Shown: positions 10,000 through 19,553, counted from the stretch's first letter. The stretch: DNA of 64,000 nt from Sphingobacterium hungaricum (GCF_015210005.1 NZ_MU158698.1:1819611-1883610); one strand, 5' to 3'. Notes: generated by a model not told the origin, from the letters alone. A program made the numbers and translations.

Positions 10000-10037
10000 T
10001 CAAAGAGGGCTAATTGATTTAAATTAGCCATCTTTGA
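10000..10037. terminator. shared hairpin between convergent genes
   Basis: An inverted repeat (arms TCAAAGA.GGCTAATT and AATTAGCC.TCTTTGA) lies between the end of the SusCD/M60 operon and the convergent cytochrome c peroxidase gene. No long T-run follows, so it may be a weak or bidirectional terminator. Confidence 0.5.
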
Positions 10038-10060
10038 AATTAAAAGTGCTATTTTTTGTG

Positions 10061-11200
10061 CTACCTCGGCAAACTCTCTGGTCTGCGCATGCGGTATTTT
10101 GTAGCCGTAATGGCGTGCATAAACGCTTCTATATCTTGGATTTCTTGTTTTGTTAATCCGAGCGGCTTCATTAATGGGTCAGTTATCGGATACATGGGGT
10201 CTTTTGCCTTTTGTTCTGCCGTTGCCGTATTCATCTGCATTCCGCTATTGTATAAATTCAGTAAACCTGTCATGTTCCAAAATAAACCATTGTGCATCCA
10301 TGGATCCGTGTTCATCACATCTCTTAAGGATGCGGTCCGGAATCGCCCTACGTCATCAATATTATGCGTGACTTCGTAACGGCCAAGGTCTTGATATTTC
10401 TTTTTGTAATAAGTTAAACCAATGTTATGAAAAGAATCATCTGTAAAAAACTGTCCACTATGGCAATTCATACAGCGAGCTTTATTCCTAAATAAATGCA
10501 ATCCATTGATTTCCTGATCTGTTAACACCTTGAAATTACCATCGAGGAACTCATCGAATCGGCTTCGGCGACTTGTCAATGTCCTTTGGAACGCGGCTAA
10601 TGCACGTAAAACTTCGGGCATCGAATAATATTCATCACCGAAAGCTTCCAAAAATAATTTATTGTAAGCAGGAATCGCTTTTAGTTTGGGGATCAATTTA
10701 GTAAGATCCATATTCATTTCATGGTGTGCCTCGATCGGAGCCAGTGCCTGTTCTTCTAATGAGTTTACTCGTCCATCCCAGAATAATGTTTTTCGTGCAT
10801 ACACATTTAATAAAGAAGGTGTATTTCTTGTTCCTTCTAAATGATCATGCCCAATTGGAACAGTTAATTTATCAGCCCAAGAAGTTTGAGGATTGTGGCA
10901 ACTGCTGCATGAAATCTGATTGGAGCCAGATAAAATTGGGTCGAAAAACAAGTATTTCCCAAGAACCACATCCGGGCGCTCCATTAAGGCGAAATAATTG
11001 CTATCTGCAACGGGAAGCGAACTGAATTCTTCCCAGTTTACACCCGAATCGATCGCTGGCTTAGGCCACTGTGCCAAAGGTTGTCTATACAATGAAACAA
11101 TGGAATCTAACATTGCGGTTCCCGAAAGCTTCGAATTTTCTGTGAACGAAGCCAAAAGAACAATCAACAAAACCGAAAATAACACGTATCCCTTTTTCAT
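10061..11200 (-). CDS. di-haem cytochrome c peroxidase (CCP/MauG family)
   Basis: A 379-residue exported protein with a hydrophobic signal peptide. Two haem c sites are visible: CSSCH at about residue 98 and CMNCH at about 243, plus the late WMHNG segment typical of bacterial di-haem peroxidases. These periplasmic enzymes reduce H2O2 or act as MauG-like oxidases. I prefer the ATG at 11200 over the GTG four codons upstream, because it gives a clean MKKG signal start. It is divergent from a TonB receptor operon, and the shared intergenic region carries two Fur-box-like palindromes, so iron control is plausible. Its partner and substrate are unknown. Confidence 0.9.
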   Translation of the reverse strand: MKKGYVLFSVLLIVLLASFTENSKLSGTAMLDSIVSLYRQPLAQWPKPAIDSGVNWEEFSSLPVADSNYFALMERPDVVLGKYLFFDPILSGSNQISCSSCHNPQTSWADKLTVPIGHDHLEGTRNTPSLLNVYARKTLFWDGRVNSLEEQALAPIEAHHEMNMDLTKLIPKLKAIPAYNKLFLEAFGDEYYSMPEVLRALAAFQRTLTSRRSRFDEFLDGNFKVLTDQEINGLHLFRNKARCMNCHSGQFFTDDSFHNIGLTYYKKKYQDLGRYEVTHNIDDVGRFRTASLRDVMNTDPWMHNGLFWNMTGLLNLYNSGMQMNTATAEQKAKDPMYPITDPLMKPLGLTKQEIQDIEAFMHAITATKYRMRRPESLPR

Positions 11201-11234
11201 ATTTATTAACACAAGGTTACAAAACTAGAGTATT

Positions 11235-11253
11235 ATTTAGAATTAGTAAAAAT
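11235..11253. promoter_or_regulatory. Fur-box-like 19-mer (upstream copy)
   Basis: ATTTAGAATTAGTAAAAAT, sharing its first 14 bases with the site 60 bases downstream. The left half matches the window-wide palindrome ATTTAGAATnATTCTAAAT; the right half is weaker. It lies in the divergent promoter region of the cytochrome c peroxidase and the TonB receptor. Fur binding is inferred. Confidence 0.45.
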
Positions 11254-11280
11254 AATTAGCTTTTTCTTCAAGTTATTCCT

Positions 11281-11288
11281 TACTTTTG
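11281..11288 (+). promoter_or_regulatory. Bacteroidota -7 promoter element for the TonB receptor operon
   Basis: TACTTTTG matches the Bacteroidota -7 consensus TAnnTTTG exactly, 47 bases before the ATG. The -33 TTG is not clear. The predicted start of transcription falls inside the Fur-box-like site at 11295-11313, a sensible arrangement for repression. Confidence 0.5.
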
Positions 11289-11294
11289 CGAACT

Positions 11295-11313
11295 ATTTAG
11301 AATTAGTATAAAT
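11295..11313. promoter_or_regulatory. Fur-box-like 19-bp palindrome before the TonB receptor
   Basis: ATTTAGAATTAGTATAAAT is an imperfect palindrome (centre T at 11304) that matches the motif seen upstream of other iron genes in this window. It sits just downstream of the -7 element and 21 bases before the ATG. Assignment to Fur is inference from sequence symmetry and gene context. Confidence 0.55.
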
Positions 11314-11334
11314 TAAATCAACCCCAAAACTGAA

Positions 11335-14058
11335 ATGATTTTTTATAGAATTGTTTTAACATTTCTTATCTTATTCGGCTGTGAACAGCTTTTAGCTCAA
11401 CAATCCAACAGCATTACAATCAAAGGTACAGTCATTGACGAAAAGGGATTGCCTATATCACTAGCAAATATTTATTGTGAAGAAACTTTTACGTCAATTT
11501 CATCCGACGTTAAAGGTAATTTTAGTTTACAGATTCCAAAGTCGTATGATCAAGTAAACTTGCGGTTCACCTATGTGGGTTTGAAAACCGCAACTATAAA
11601 CATAAAAAAGCAAAATTATACAACAGCGGTTAGTGTCACATTGCTAGAAAATAGTCTAACGCTCGATGAAATTCAAGTTAATCCCAGAAATACATCGAAT
11701 AAAAATTCCATTTCTTCCATCGAATTTGATGAAGAAGCGATTGAACGCGTTCAAGCTTTTAGCTTAATGGATGTATTGAACACCCTGCCTGGTAAACAAA
11801 TGACTCCTCCAAATATCAATGCCCCACAGACATTGACATTAAGAAATACTTTGACTGAAAACTCGAATACGTTTAATAATTCCTTAGGAATTCCAATTAT
11901 CATCGATGGCGTTGCAATTTCCAACGATGCCAATATGCAATCTCGACCAATAGGGCAACGGGGAATGAGTGGCTCGGCATTACCAGCTCCAAATCCTGCT
12001 TTCACAGCTGACGTGGCATTTAGAGGGATAGATTTAAGAGAAATTCCTGTAGAGTCGATAGAGAAAATTGAAGTTATTCAAGGTGTTGCTTCAGCAGAGT
12101 ATGGCGAGTTGACGGATGGAGCGATATTAATCGAGCGAAAAGCAGGGAAGTCGCCAATGCAATTTACAACCAATATCAATGGTGGTTCGAGTAACTACTC
12201 GTTGAACAAAGGATTTAATCTTCCAAAAAATTGGGGAGGCTTGACCACCGATCTGAATTTTGCCAATTCTAATTCTAATCCAAGAGATAAGGTGCAACAA
12301 TACAACCGATACGGAGCTTCAGTTCGGTGGAATACCGTACAATTTAAAAATTTCAGAAATAAGCTGAGTATTGATTACAGTAAACGCGTTGATAATTCAA
12401 AACTTGATCCAGACGACGGTAGCCAGCGAAAGTATTATTCTCGGGAATCTAGAATGCGATTTTCCAACAATTCGTCGTTTAGAGTCAATTCAAAATTTCT
12501 TGATGATATCAATCTAACACTATCTTATTCCGAAGGAAATCAGGAGACCTATTCACAGTATTTGTTGAATCAAGCCATGAAACCCTACACAGCTAAAGAT
12601 ACAACTGGAATTTACGAAGGAACAGTGATCAATGGAACCTACATGGCCTACGAGGAATTGGTCGGTAACCCCGTTTCAATGAGCGGAAATTTAAGATTAA
12701 CAAGCAGATTTCACCTTGGGAAAACAAACCATAATTTGTCTTATGGAGTAAATAGTAATTACTCCAATAACGGTGGAAAAGGTATTGTGTTAGATCCCGA
12801 AAGGCCAAGATTTGTTAATTTAGGTGATCAAAATTTACGTCCTTATTCCTACGAACTCATACCCGCAATGGTAAATTCTGGAGTTTATTTCATGGATAAT
12901 TTTAATTATAAACTTTTTGGCAAAGCCTTCAATTCTAATTTTGGAATTCGATTTGATTCGCAAAACGGTTCGCTATCGACTCAGCCCAGATTAAATACAC
13001 AGGTCATCTTAAGCAAGAATTGGAACATCGCTGTGGCATATGGAATCTCTTCAAAATCACCGACATTGGCACATCGCTATCCGCCGCCATCTTGGATTGA
13101 TGTCCCCCTAATCTTTGCTGCAAATTCAAATGCGTCGCTTTATTTGGTGTATACCGAGCGCATCGAGACTGCTAACGAAAATTTAAAGCCGAGCAAATCA
13201 TCACAGGCCGAATTTACGGTGAATTATAAGAATGATCTATTTAGCTCACGCATCAATGGGTATTTTAAAGACAATCGAAATGGTTTCAATACGCTTGCTG
13301 TATATAAACCTTTCACTTTGCCCACCTATACCTACCAAACTGATCCAACAACTGGCGGTATAATCTACAGTCCAACTGGACGAGATACGACGTATTACAA
13401 TTATTCTTACAACAAAATGGATAATTCCATCAGCTCTTATACTTACGGGGTTGATTGGAGCATTAATTTCAAGGAAATAAAACAAATTAATACAACTGTG
13501 TCATCTAGTACATCCTATATTTTATCCAGACAGAATAATCGGGTTTTGACTATGACTAATTTGACCACTCCAATTCAGATTGGAGGCAAATACATTTCAT
13601 ATGCATTGTACGAGCCGTTTGCGAATGATAAAATTCATGTGCTTACCAGCAAGTTGAATACAACCACGCACATTCCAAAATTGGGTTTTGTTGTTATGAC
13701 CAATACAGATGTTTTTTGGATGAACCATAGAGAATCGCAGTACTCGGAGAAATTTCAGCCTGCTATTGGATACCTCGACAATCAGATGAATCAAGTTTTA
13801 TTTGCTGAAGGTGATGTCAATAATATTCCGCCGAGAGATGTGCAATTAACGGAAACTACACAGCGAATCATTTATGCAAATTTTTCAATGTCTGTTGCAA
13901 AAGAAATAAGTAAAAAAATTAGAATAGCAATAACTGCATACAATACGTGGAATCTACATCCAGAATCGTCCTATGTCAATCCTGAAAATGGTGTAGAAAC
14001 AATTACTTCTTACAATAGTCCATTGAGTATAACAGGAGGAATTACAATTAAACTATAA
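11335..14058 (+). CDS. TonB-dependent outer-membrane receptor
   Basis: A 907-residue receptor: signal peptide (1-22), carboxypeptidase-regulatory-like domain (about 28-105, ITIKGTVIDEKGLPISLANI), plug (about 120-250, with IDGVAIS and IEVIQGVASAEYGELTDGAI), then a 22-strand barrel ending in aromatic/Ile strands. TonB receptors import metal chelates, haem, cobalamin or oligomers. Here the Fur-box-like promoter and the haem peroxidase opposite suggest an iron or haem ligand. It leads an operon with a DUF4876 lipoprotein (11 bases downstream) and a DUF6850 barrel protein. It has no SusD partner, so it is not of the SusC type. Confidence 0.92.
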   Translation: MIFYRIVLTFLILFGCEQLLAQQSNSITIKGTVIDEKGLPISLANIYCEETFTSISSDVKGNFSLQIPKSYDQVNLRFTYVGLKTATINIKKQNYTTAVSVTLLENSLTLDEIQVNPRNTSNKNSISSIEFDEEAIERVQAFSLMDVLNTLPGKQMTPPNINAPQTLTLRNTLTENSNTFNNSLGIPIIIDGVAISNDANMQSRPIGQRGMSGSALPAPNPAFTADVAFRGIDLREIPVESIEKIEVIQGVASAEYGELTDGAILIERKAGKSPMQFTTNINGGSSNYSLNKGFNLPKNWGGLTTDLNFANSNSNPRDKVQQYNRYGASVRWNTVQFKNFRNKLSIDYSKRVDNSKLDPDDGSQRKYYSRESRMRFSNNSSFRVNSKFLDDINLTLSYSEGNQETYSQYLLNQAMKPYTAKDTTGIYEGTVINGTYMAYEELVGNPVSMSGNLRLTSRFHLGKTNHNLSYGVNSNYSNNGGKGIVLDPERPRFVNLGDQNLRPYSYELIPAMVNSGVYFMDNFNYKLFGKAFNSNFGIRFDSQNGSLSTQPRLNTQVILSKNWNIAVAYGISSKSPTLAHRYPPPSWIDVPLIFAANSNASLYLVYTERIETANENLKPSKSSQAEFTVNYKNDLFSSRINGYFKDNRNGFNTLAVYKPFTLPTYTYQTDPTTGGIIYSPTGRDTTYYNYSYNKMDNSISSYTYGVDWSINFKEIKQINTTVSSSTSYILSRQNNRVLTMTNLTTPIQIGGKYISYALYEPFANDKIHVLTSKLNTTTHIPKLGFVVMTNTDVFWMNHRESQYSEKFQPAIGYLDNQMNQVLFAEGDVNNIPPRDVQLTETTQRIIYANFSMSVAKEISKKIRIAITAYNTWNLHPESSYVNPENGVETITSYNSPLSITGGITIKL

Positions 14059-14069
14059 TACTATATATC

Positions 14070-15434
14070 ATGAAATATCAAATTAAAATAGCACTTGCGG
14101 TTTTAGCAATTGTGTTTTTAGCAGGATGTAAAAAAGAGTACGAAGAGGTCAGACCTTTAAATGTGAATGTTCAATTATCGGTCGATGCGACGGATGTTTG
14201 GTTTGACGTACCTTATGAAAAAGCACAAATTAAATTAGTAAATAAGGCCAACAGCGGTGTTTATGAACTGAATGCCGATGCAAGCGGAAAGATTGTCTTG
14301 AAAGATCTTGCTCCTGGGGTTTACAGTATTAATGTCAGCTTAGAAATAACTGCAGAGGAATATACGGAACTGACTGGATTATACAGGGAAGGTGATTTCT
14401 TTTTAAATTACTCATTAACTGATAAATCCTTGTTTTCTGACGAAAATATAAATATCGAACTGATTACAAGTGAAATTGTTGGTGGTTTTGTCTTTAAGCA
14501 AATCTATTACGTGGGTTCGCATACAAGAGACGGTGCTTTAATGCGCGATCAATTTGTTGAGATTTACAATAATTCTTCAGAAACGCTTTATGCAGATAGT
14601 TTATTATTTGTGATTGCCTATGGAAAAATAAATAGAAATACAGACGCATTCTCATTGCCAAACAATCAATTCGACTGGAGCCAGTCAATTGGCATGGCCA
14701 CAACAGGAAATGCCAATGAAGATTATGTTTATGCAAAAGCGATATTTATGGTTCCAAGTGACGGTACTGGAAAAAAATATCCGGTAGAGCCAGGAAAAAG
14801 CATTGTCATTGCACAAACGGCTGTTAATCATGCCGGATCGTATACAGATAATTCAGGAAACACAATTGGTGCACAGAAACCGGAATTAACTGTGGATTTG
14901 AGTAAAGCGGACTTCGAAAGTTGGTTAAGCCCATATTTGCAAAAAACACAAGGTGGAAATCCTCTTGCTTCTGACGTAGATAATCCTGGTGTTCCGAACA
15001 TGGAAACGTATTTTGCGACTTCCATGCGCGACATGGTTTTAGGACCTCAAGGAAAAGACTCATACGTGTTAATGAAAGTGGATCAATCCGTAAATTTAGA
15101 GAGCCTTACTTCCTATGCGATTCCTACTACTAGAACGATAACGAGTTCTACAACACTTTATCCTCAGCTTTCAACCAAATACATTATTGACGCTGTCGAA
15201 GTTCAAGATGCCGTGCCTACTGACCGTACGCCGCGCAGATTACCTCAACGTTTTGATTCAGGAGCAATTTCTGTTTCCGGCGGACAATATTCAAGCGCTT
15301 CGGTAGTTCGCAAAACTTTAAAAGTTGTCGCTGGACGCCGTATTTTGAAGGACACCAATAACTCGACAAATGATTTTGGAGAATTGAGCAAAGCCAATCC
15401 ATATAAAGGTGATGATTCGTTCCTTGACAATTAA
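14070..15434 (+). CDS. DUF4876 family lipoprotein
   Basis: A 454-residue lipoprotein (lipobox LAGC, Cys20). Residues about 30-125 look like a beta-sandwich carboxypeptidase-regulatory-like module (KIVLKDLAPGVYSINVSL). The remainder contains the DUF4876 core, with an LTD-like strand pattern (GGFVFKQIYYVGSH, QFVEIYNNSSETLYADSL). It is a surface partner encoded 11 bases after the TonB receptor and four bases before the barrel protein. Function is unknown; ligand capture for the receptor is the simplest inference. Confidence 0.8.
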   Translation: MKYQIKIALAVLAIVFLAGCKKEYEEVRPLNVNVQLSVDATDVWFDVPYEKAQIKLVNKANSGVYELNADASGKIVLKDLAPGVYSINVSLEITAEEYTELTGLYREGDFFLNYSLTDKSLFSDENINIELITSEIVGGFVFKQIYYVGSHTRDGALMRDQFVEIYNNSSETLYADSLLFVIAYGKINRNTDAFSLPNNQFDWSQSIGMATTGNANEDYVYAKAIFMVPSDGTGKKYPVEPGKSIVIAQTAVNHAGSYTDNSGNTIGAQKPELTVDLSKADFESWLSPYLQKTQGGNPLASDVDNPGVPNMETYFATSMRDMVLGPQGKDSYVLMKVDQSVNLESLTSYAIPTTRTITSSTTLYPQLSTKYIIDAVEVQDAVPTDRTPRRLPQRFDSGAISVSGGQYSSASVVRKTLKVVAGRRILKDTNNSTNDFGELSKANPYKGDDSFLDN

Positions 15435-15438
15435 TTAA

Positions 15439-16995
15439 ATGAAATTTCGGTTATTTTTAATCTTATTTGTATTCTTTTCTGTCTTAGCCAAAAGCCAGTA
15501 CAGAAAAGATTCTGTCTATATTTTTACTCAAGATCGTATACAGATTGATAAAAAGATTTTATCGCCGACGTTTGCTGAGCTAAATAAATCGACGGCATAT
15601 GGAGTTCTAGAATTGGATTACCTGTTCGAAACCGGTGGGTTAAGGAAAGCCCAACAAGCCTACGATAAGAGGTCTCCAACGTTTACAGCGAAAGGGTTTA
15701 ATGAATTGGGAAAATTTAGACTGGGCGCTATATTTAAATTCAATAATTCTTTTGAAGACAGTCTCGCTAATGGTCAGAAGAATGATTTAGAAAATCTTTC
15801 GACATTTTATCCCTATGCGAACAAGGCAGGAGATTATAACCGTCAGAATTATAGCATAAGCACCTCGCTTTCTTATCGAATTTTTGACAATCTTATTCCG
15901 TTCATCAATATGGATTACCATAAGCATATGAGTGCTGGAACAGTTGACCCAAGGCTTAGTTCAAACCGATTTATTCTGAAACTAAAGCCGGGAATTTCTA
16001 CGAATTTTAAGAAGCATCACCTCGGTCTGTATGGGATCTTGGGAAATGCTGATGAGCAAGTAAGTTTACAATATAAAAATGCTGAATACAAAGTGAGTTT
16101 ATTGTATCCTGATCGGATTCACTACATGAATTATGGGTATGGCAATTCGGTGATCAAAGATTCTAGCAACGTCTATAAATACGATATGTACAGAGGGTTT
16201 GGGATGCAATATGCTGGAAATATTGATTCTTGGTCGGTTTTCGCTAATGGGGCGTATGAATATTACCACAATGCAAATTTTAACAATCCGAGATCGTCTT
16301 CTCGGCACACCACTCCAATCGGAGTTTTTGACTTATATACGACTTCATTTAGTGTAGATGCCCACCGCGATGGGAGGAATGGAAGGCAGCAATCAGTTTT
16401 GTTCTCTGCAGTGCATAATGAAGGGATTGATGGAAATCTTAAAACCACAGGAAGCCTGAATATTGTTAACTATAAAGTGAATACGCTCAACCTGAATGGA
16501 TCTTACTATTATTTATGGGATAAGAACAAATCGTACGCAAAAGAATTAGGAATTTCATTGGCTTATTGCAAAGATTCTCGAGCTGATATTTCACAAGGCG
16601 TTTTATTAGATGTCAGCAACACGTTGGTTTCTGTTTTTCACACGCAGTATTTTCAGGGTAAATTTTCACAATCGTATCAGTTTACGTTGAATCCATATTA
16701 CAGTTTTCCAAACAACACCTCCTTGTCTTTCAATCCATTATCAAGTACCCCATTTTTGCAAAATGTCATCTTTACTGATTATTATTTTGCCAAAACGAGT
16801 TTTTGGGGATTAAAGGTAGGGGGAGAGTATAAGAATACGTTGTTCGGAAATAATAATTTAGGAATTTATGCATCGATCGATTATCGAAAAGCCAACGATC
16901 TGGAATTGAGAACTGACTTGAATCCAACCTTTATTCCTAATGGTCATCGTCTGATCGGCAACATCGGTTTGAGAATGTATCTGAAGGCGAATTAG
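15439..16995 (+). CDS. DUF6850-like outer-membrane beta-barrel protein
   Basis: A 518-residue protein with a signal peptide (cleavage near residue 19, AKSQ) and alternating polar/aromatic strands throughout (for example GLKVGGEYKNTLFGNNNLGIYASIDY), ending in GLRMYLKAN, typical of an outer-membrane barrel. It has no plug or TonB box. It is the third gene of the TonB/DUF4876 operon (four bases after DUF4876). The family name is recalled from the characteristic TonB-DUF4876-DUF6850 order, so family identity is less sure than the barrel topology. Confidence 0.7.
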   Translation: MKFRLFLILFVFFSVLAKSQYRKDSVYIFTQDRIQIDKKILSPTFAELNKSTAYGVLELDYLFETGGLRKAQQAYDKRSPTFTAKGFNELGKFRLGAIFKFNNSFEDSLANGQKNDLENLSTFYPYANKAGDYNRQNYSISTSLSYRIFDNLIPFINMDYHKHMSAGTVDPRLSSNRFILKLKPGISTNFKKHHLGLYGILGNADEQVSLQYKNAEYKVSLLYPDRIHYMNYGYGNSVIKDSSNVYKYDMYRGFGMQYAGNIDSWSVFANGAYEYYHNANFNNPRSSSRHTTPIGVFDLYTTSFSVDAHRDGRNGRQQSVLFSAVHNEGIDGNLKTTGSLNIVNYKVNTLNLNGSYYYLWDKNKSYAKELGISLAYCKDSRADISQGVLLDVSNTLVSVFHTQYFQGKFSQSYQFTLNPYYSFPNNTSLSFNPLSSTPFLQNVIFTDYYFAKTSFWGLKVGGEYKNTLFGNNNLGIYASIDYRKANDLELRTDLNPTFIPNGHRLIGNIGLRMYLKAN

Positions 16996-17011
16996 GCTTT
17001 CTCTTGTAAAT

Positions 17012-17050
17012 AAAATTCCCTAAAACTCATGTGGTTTTAGGGAATTTTTA
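17012..17050. terminator. bidirectional rho-independent terminator
   Basis: A perfect stem (AAAATTCCCTAAAAC paired with GTTTTAGGGAATTTT, 7-base loop) ends in T-rich tracts on both strands. It lies between the TonB/DUF6850 operon and the convergent haem oxygenase gene. Confidence 0.85.
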
Positions 17051-17073
17051 TTGTAAAATAAACGTATAGTCTT

Positions 17074-17628
17074 TTAGTTTTCTTGCTTGAAAACTAGCCC
17101 GAATTTTTCAAATGTCTCATTCGCAATTGCGATAGCTTGGGAATTCGTAGCGGGGTCCGCTCCGTACCGATTAAGTACTTCAATAAATGCATTCCATCGA
17201 GTTCCAGTTTCTGCACCATAACCTGAGAAAAAGCTGAATCCTTTCGAAATACCATTTTTCTGAAGCATCTGAACAATAATTGGGCCGCCCATAATTGAGC
17301 CTTCCAATACATACAAAGCGCTTAATGCATCCAATGTGTTTTCGATTTTTGGTGTCAATGGCTGTTCGGACTTACCCAGTTCAGATCCAAGCGAATGAAT
17401 ATCCACAGCTAGATCCTTCGAATTTCTTCGATGCGCATAATCAGGCAAAACTTCGGGAGTCAAAAAAGGTGCTATCAGTTGTTCGATGGCTTGAAAATAA
17501 ATGTGAAATTTCTTTAAAAATTGCGCATAATCTTCATCAGAACGAATGCTTTTTAATTCCCGAATCACGACAACCTCTAATTGTTGATGTGCGGATTTCG
17601 TAGCAGTTTTTATTTCTTCGTTTAACAT
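17074..17628 (-). CDS. biliverdin-producing haem oxygenase
   Basis: A 184-residue all-helical protein of the bacterial/phytochrome-associated haem oxygenase family. The proximal haem ligand is His14 in ATKSAHQQLE, and the distal helix with flexible glycines is YVLEGSIMGGPIIVQML. It would open haem to biliverdin, CO and Fe2+ in the cytoplasm. It is the last gene of the siderophore operon, 139 bases after the siderophore-interacting reductase, so the operon appears to serve both siderophore and haem iron. No phytochrome gene is nearby. A strong terminator follows. Confidence 0.85.
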   Translation of the reverse strand: MLNEEIKTATKSAHQQLEVVVIRELKSIRSDEDYAQFLKKFHIYFQAIEQLIAPFLTPEVLPDYAHRRNSKDLAVDIHSLGSELGKSEQPLTPKIENTLDALSALYVLEGSIMGGPIIVQMLQKNGISKGFSFFSGYGAETGTRWNAFIEVLNRYGADPATNSQAIAIANETFEKFGLVFKQEN

Positions 17629-17767
17629 TTTATGCGTTGATTATTTCTTGCGTATTTCTTTACGAATGTATCGAATTTTAGCGTAGTATTTTGATAGATT
17701 GAAAATAGATTTAGCAAATTCGTTTTAATTTACTAAATCCACCCTCTTATTTTCTATTAAAATTCAT

Positions 17768-18577
17768 TTAGGCATTCTTTTCATCACGGCGTTCTTCGGC
17801 AGAACGATCTTCAGCTGCTCCAGCTTTCCAATAGGAAAATGCATAGATTTCTTTGGCTGTCCATTGCAATCCCTGGCGGAAATAATGCCGGATTTGCTTG
17901 ACTGATGAAAATTCGCAGGCGACATATGCGAAGCGCGATGCGTCGGGTAGGACAATCTCTTGAACTTTAGCCGAAAGTGTTGAGCCCGATTCGGGATGCG
18001 GATTGAAAATCCACTGAACCGTAAATCCTGGATGTTTAAGTTCTTCAAGAATGTCTTCTTCCGAAGCGACTTCAACCAGACAATGCCCTTTTGCCGTTGC
18101 TGGCAAACCTTCTAATATAACCGACAAAACAGGTAAAGCGGTCGCATCGCCGACGAGCAAATACCAATCTACATCGGGAACCAATTCCGATCTTCGGATT
18201 TTCATTGCTACGCCAAGCTCATCTCCGGGAACCGCATGCAATGCCCAGCCGGATGCAGGGCCATTGTCGCCATGATTTACAAAATCAATTACGATTTGAC
18301 GCTTTTCTACATCAATCGCACGATGCGTGTATGTGCGTATGCTTGGGCGCTCATGCTCGGCCGGCAACACAACTTCGCCGGTTTGCGGATCGATTGTCGA
18401 TAAGCTAACCGTTTTGTGACCTGCTGGGGGAACCATGATTTTATTGTTAGCTCCTAAGCTGCAAAGTGCAAAATCTTTTGCGCCTTCACCTTGCAAAGTT
18501 ACTCGGATGTAATGTGGCGTAATCAGTTTTTTGTCAACGACCTGAAAAATATGTTTTGCAATCTGTACTTTTTCCAT
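17768..18577 (-). CDS. siderophore-interacting protein (FAD-dependent ferric-siderophore reductase)
   Basis: A 269-residue cytoplasmic SIP-family protein. It has an FAD-binding beta-barrel with the flavin motif RTYTHR (about residue 80), a DFVNHGDNGPASGWA stretch typical of SIPs, and an NAD(P)H-binding half from about residue 125 (WYLLVGDATALPVLSVIL) to the C-terminus. It releases iron from imported ferric siderophores by reduction. It starts seven bases after the binding-protein gene in the minus-strand operon. It probably finishes the import route begun by the TonB receptor at 24927. Confidence 0.9.
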   Translation of the reverse strand: MEKVQIAKHIFQVVDKKLITPHYIRVTLQGEGAKDFALCSLGANNKIMVPPAGHKTVSLSTIDPQTGEVVLPAEHERPSIRTYTHRAIDVEKRQIVIDFVNHGDNGPASGWALHAVPGDELGVAMKIRRSELVPDVDWYLLVGDATALPVLSVILEGLPATAKGHCLVEVASEEDILEELKHPGFTVQWIFNPHPESGSTLSAKVQEIVLPDASRFAYVACEFSSVKQIRHYFRQGLQWTAKEIYAFSYWKAGAAEDRSAEERRDEKNA

Positions 18578-18584
18578 GCTCTAG

Positions 18585-19520
18585 TTAATTTGAAGCGGCT
18601 GCTAAGATATCATCAATCATTCTATTGGTCGATGTTAATCCTCCACCAGATAAATACCAGATTTGAGGATCTAGATAAATGATTTTTCCGTTTTTGTAAG
18701 CATTCGTCTGCTGAATCAATTTGTTTTCAATCTCCGATTTGTTGACGGGCTGGCCAGATACTACCGCATTGCGATCGACAACAAATAAATAATCAGGATT
18801 GATTTCTGCGATAAATTCATTCGAAATCTTTTGTCCATGCGTAGCGACTTCCAAATCATCTTGCGCTGGCTTCAAACCCATTTCTGTAAAGATAAATCCA
18901 AATCGTGACCCTTTTCCATTGGCACTGAAACGGCCATTGTTGTGCATGATCACCAATGCTTTCTTATCGTTTCCTGCTAATTTCGCTTGAGCATCTGCTA
19001 ATTTTGCTTTTGTAGCATCGACCTTTTCTTTAGCTTCCGCTTCTTTGTTGACCAGTTGTCCAATGAGCAAGACATTTTTCTCAAATGAATTCATGTAGTC
19101 TTTAGGATCTACACCGACGTAGATTGTAGGTGCGATTTTACTTAATTCCTCATAGTTTTTTACTTGCCGCTCAGAAATTAAAATTAAATCAGGCTGCATA
19201 GCATTGATTTTTTCAAAGTTAGGTTCCAATAAAGATCCTGCATCTGCTACCTCTGTGTTTGTTTTGTATTTCGATAGATGATCGGGCACATGGTCTTTAG
19301 GAATTCCAACAACGGGAACACCTAATTCATCCAAAGTTTCTAAAGCACCCATGTCAAAAACAACAATGTTTTTTGGATGGCTGTTGACGGTTGTTTTGCC
19401 CAATTTATGTTCTACAACTACCGTGTCTGTGCTGTCGGATCCTTCTTGTTGACTTGAATTACAGCTCGACAGGCCAATTATTGCGAAAAGCAACAAAGCG
19501 GATTGTAAGATTTTGTTCAT
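18585..19520 (-). CDS. CeuE/YclQ/FatB-type siderophore-binding lipoprotein of ABC importer
   Basis: A 311-residue periplasmic binding lipoprotein (lipobox LSSC, Cys20) with the helical-backbone fold of class III binding proteins (mature start NIVVFDMGALETLDELGV). His228 and Tyr289 are 61 residues apart, the spacing of the iron-ligating His227/Tyr288 pair of Campylobacter CeuE. Arg118, Arg206 and Arg250 stand where CeuE places its catecholate-binding arginines (CeuE residues recalled from the literature). This suggests a tetradentate bis-catecholate ligand such as hydrolysed enterobactin. Downstream of the ATPase gene by 33 bases; the SIP gene follows after seven. Confidence 0.9.
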   Translation of the reverse strand: MNKILQSALLLFAIIGLSSCNSSQQEGSDSTDTVVVEHKLGKTTVNSHPKNIVVFDMGALETLDELGVPVVGIPKDHVPDHLSKYKTNTEVADAGSLLEPNFEKINAMQPDLILISERQVKNYEELSKIAPTIYVGVDPKDYMNSFEKNVLLIGQLVNKEAEAKEKVDATKAKLADAQAKLAGNDKKALVIMHNNGRFSANGKGSRFGFIFTEMGLKPAQDDLEVATHGQKISNEFIAEINPDYLFVVDRNAVVSGQPVNKSEIENKLIQQTNAYKNGKIIYLDPQIWYLSGGGLTSTNRMIDDILAAASN

Positions 19521-19553
19521 GTTTTATAAATTTTATACTGTTCCTTAAATGTT

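Noticed and set aside
17629..17767. Possible separate promoter or Fur site before haem oxygenase (GATTTAG...CTAAATC arms)
   Set aside because: Arms are only 7 bp and 18 apart, with no exact -7 element; not enough to call.
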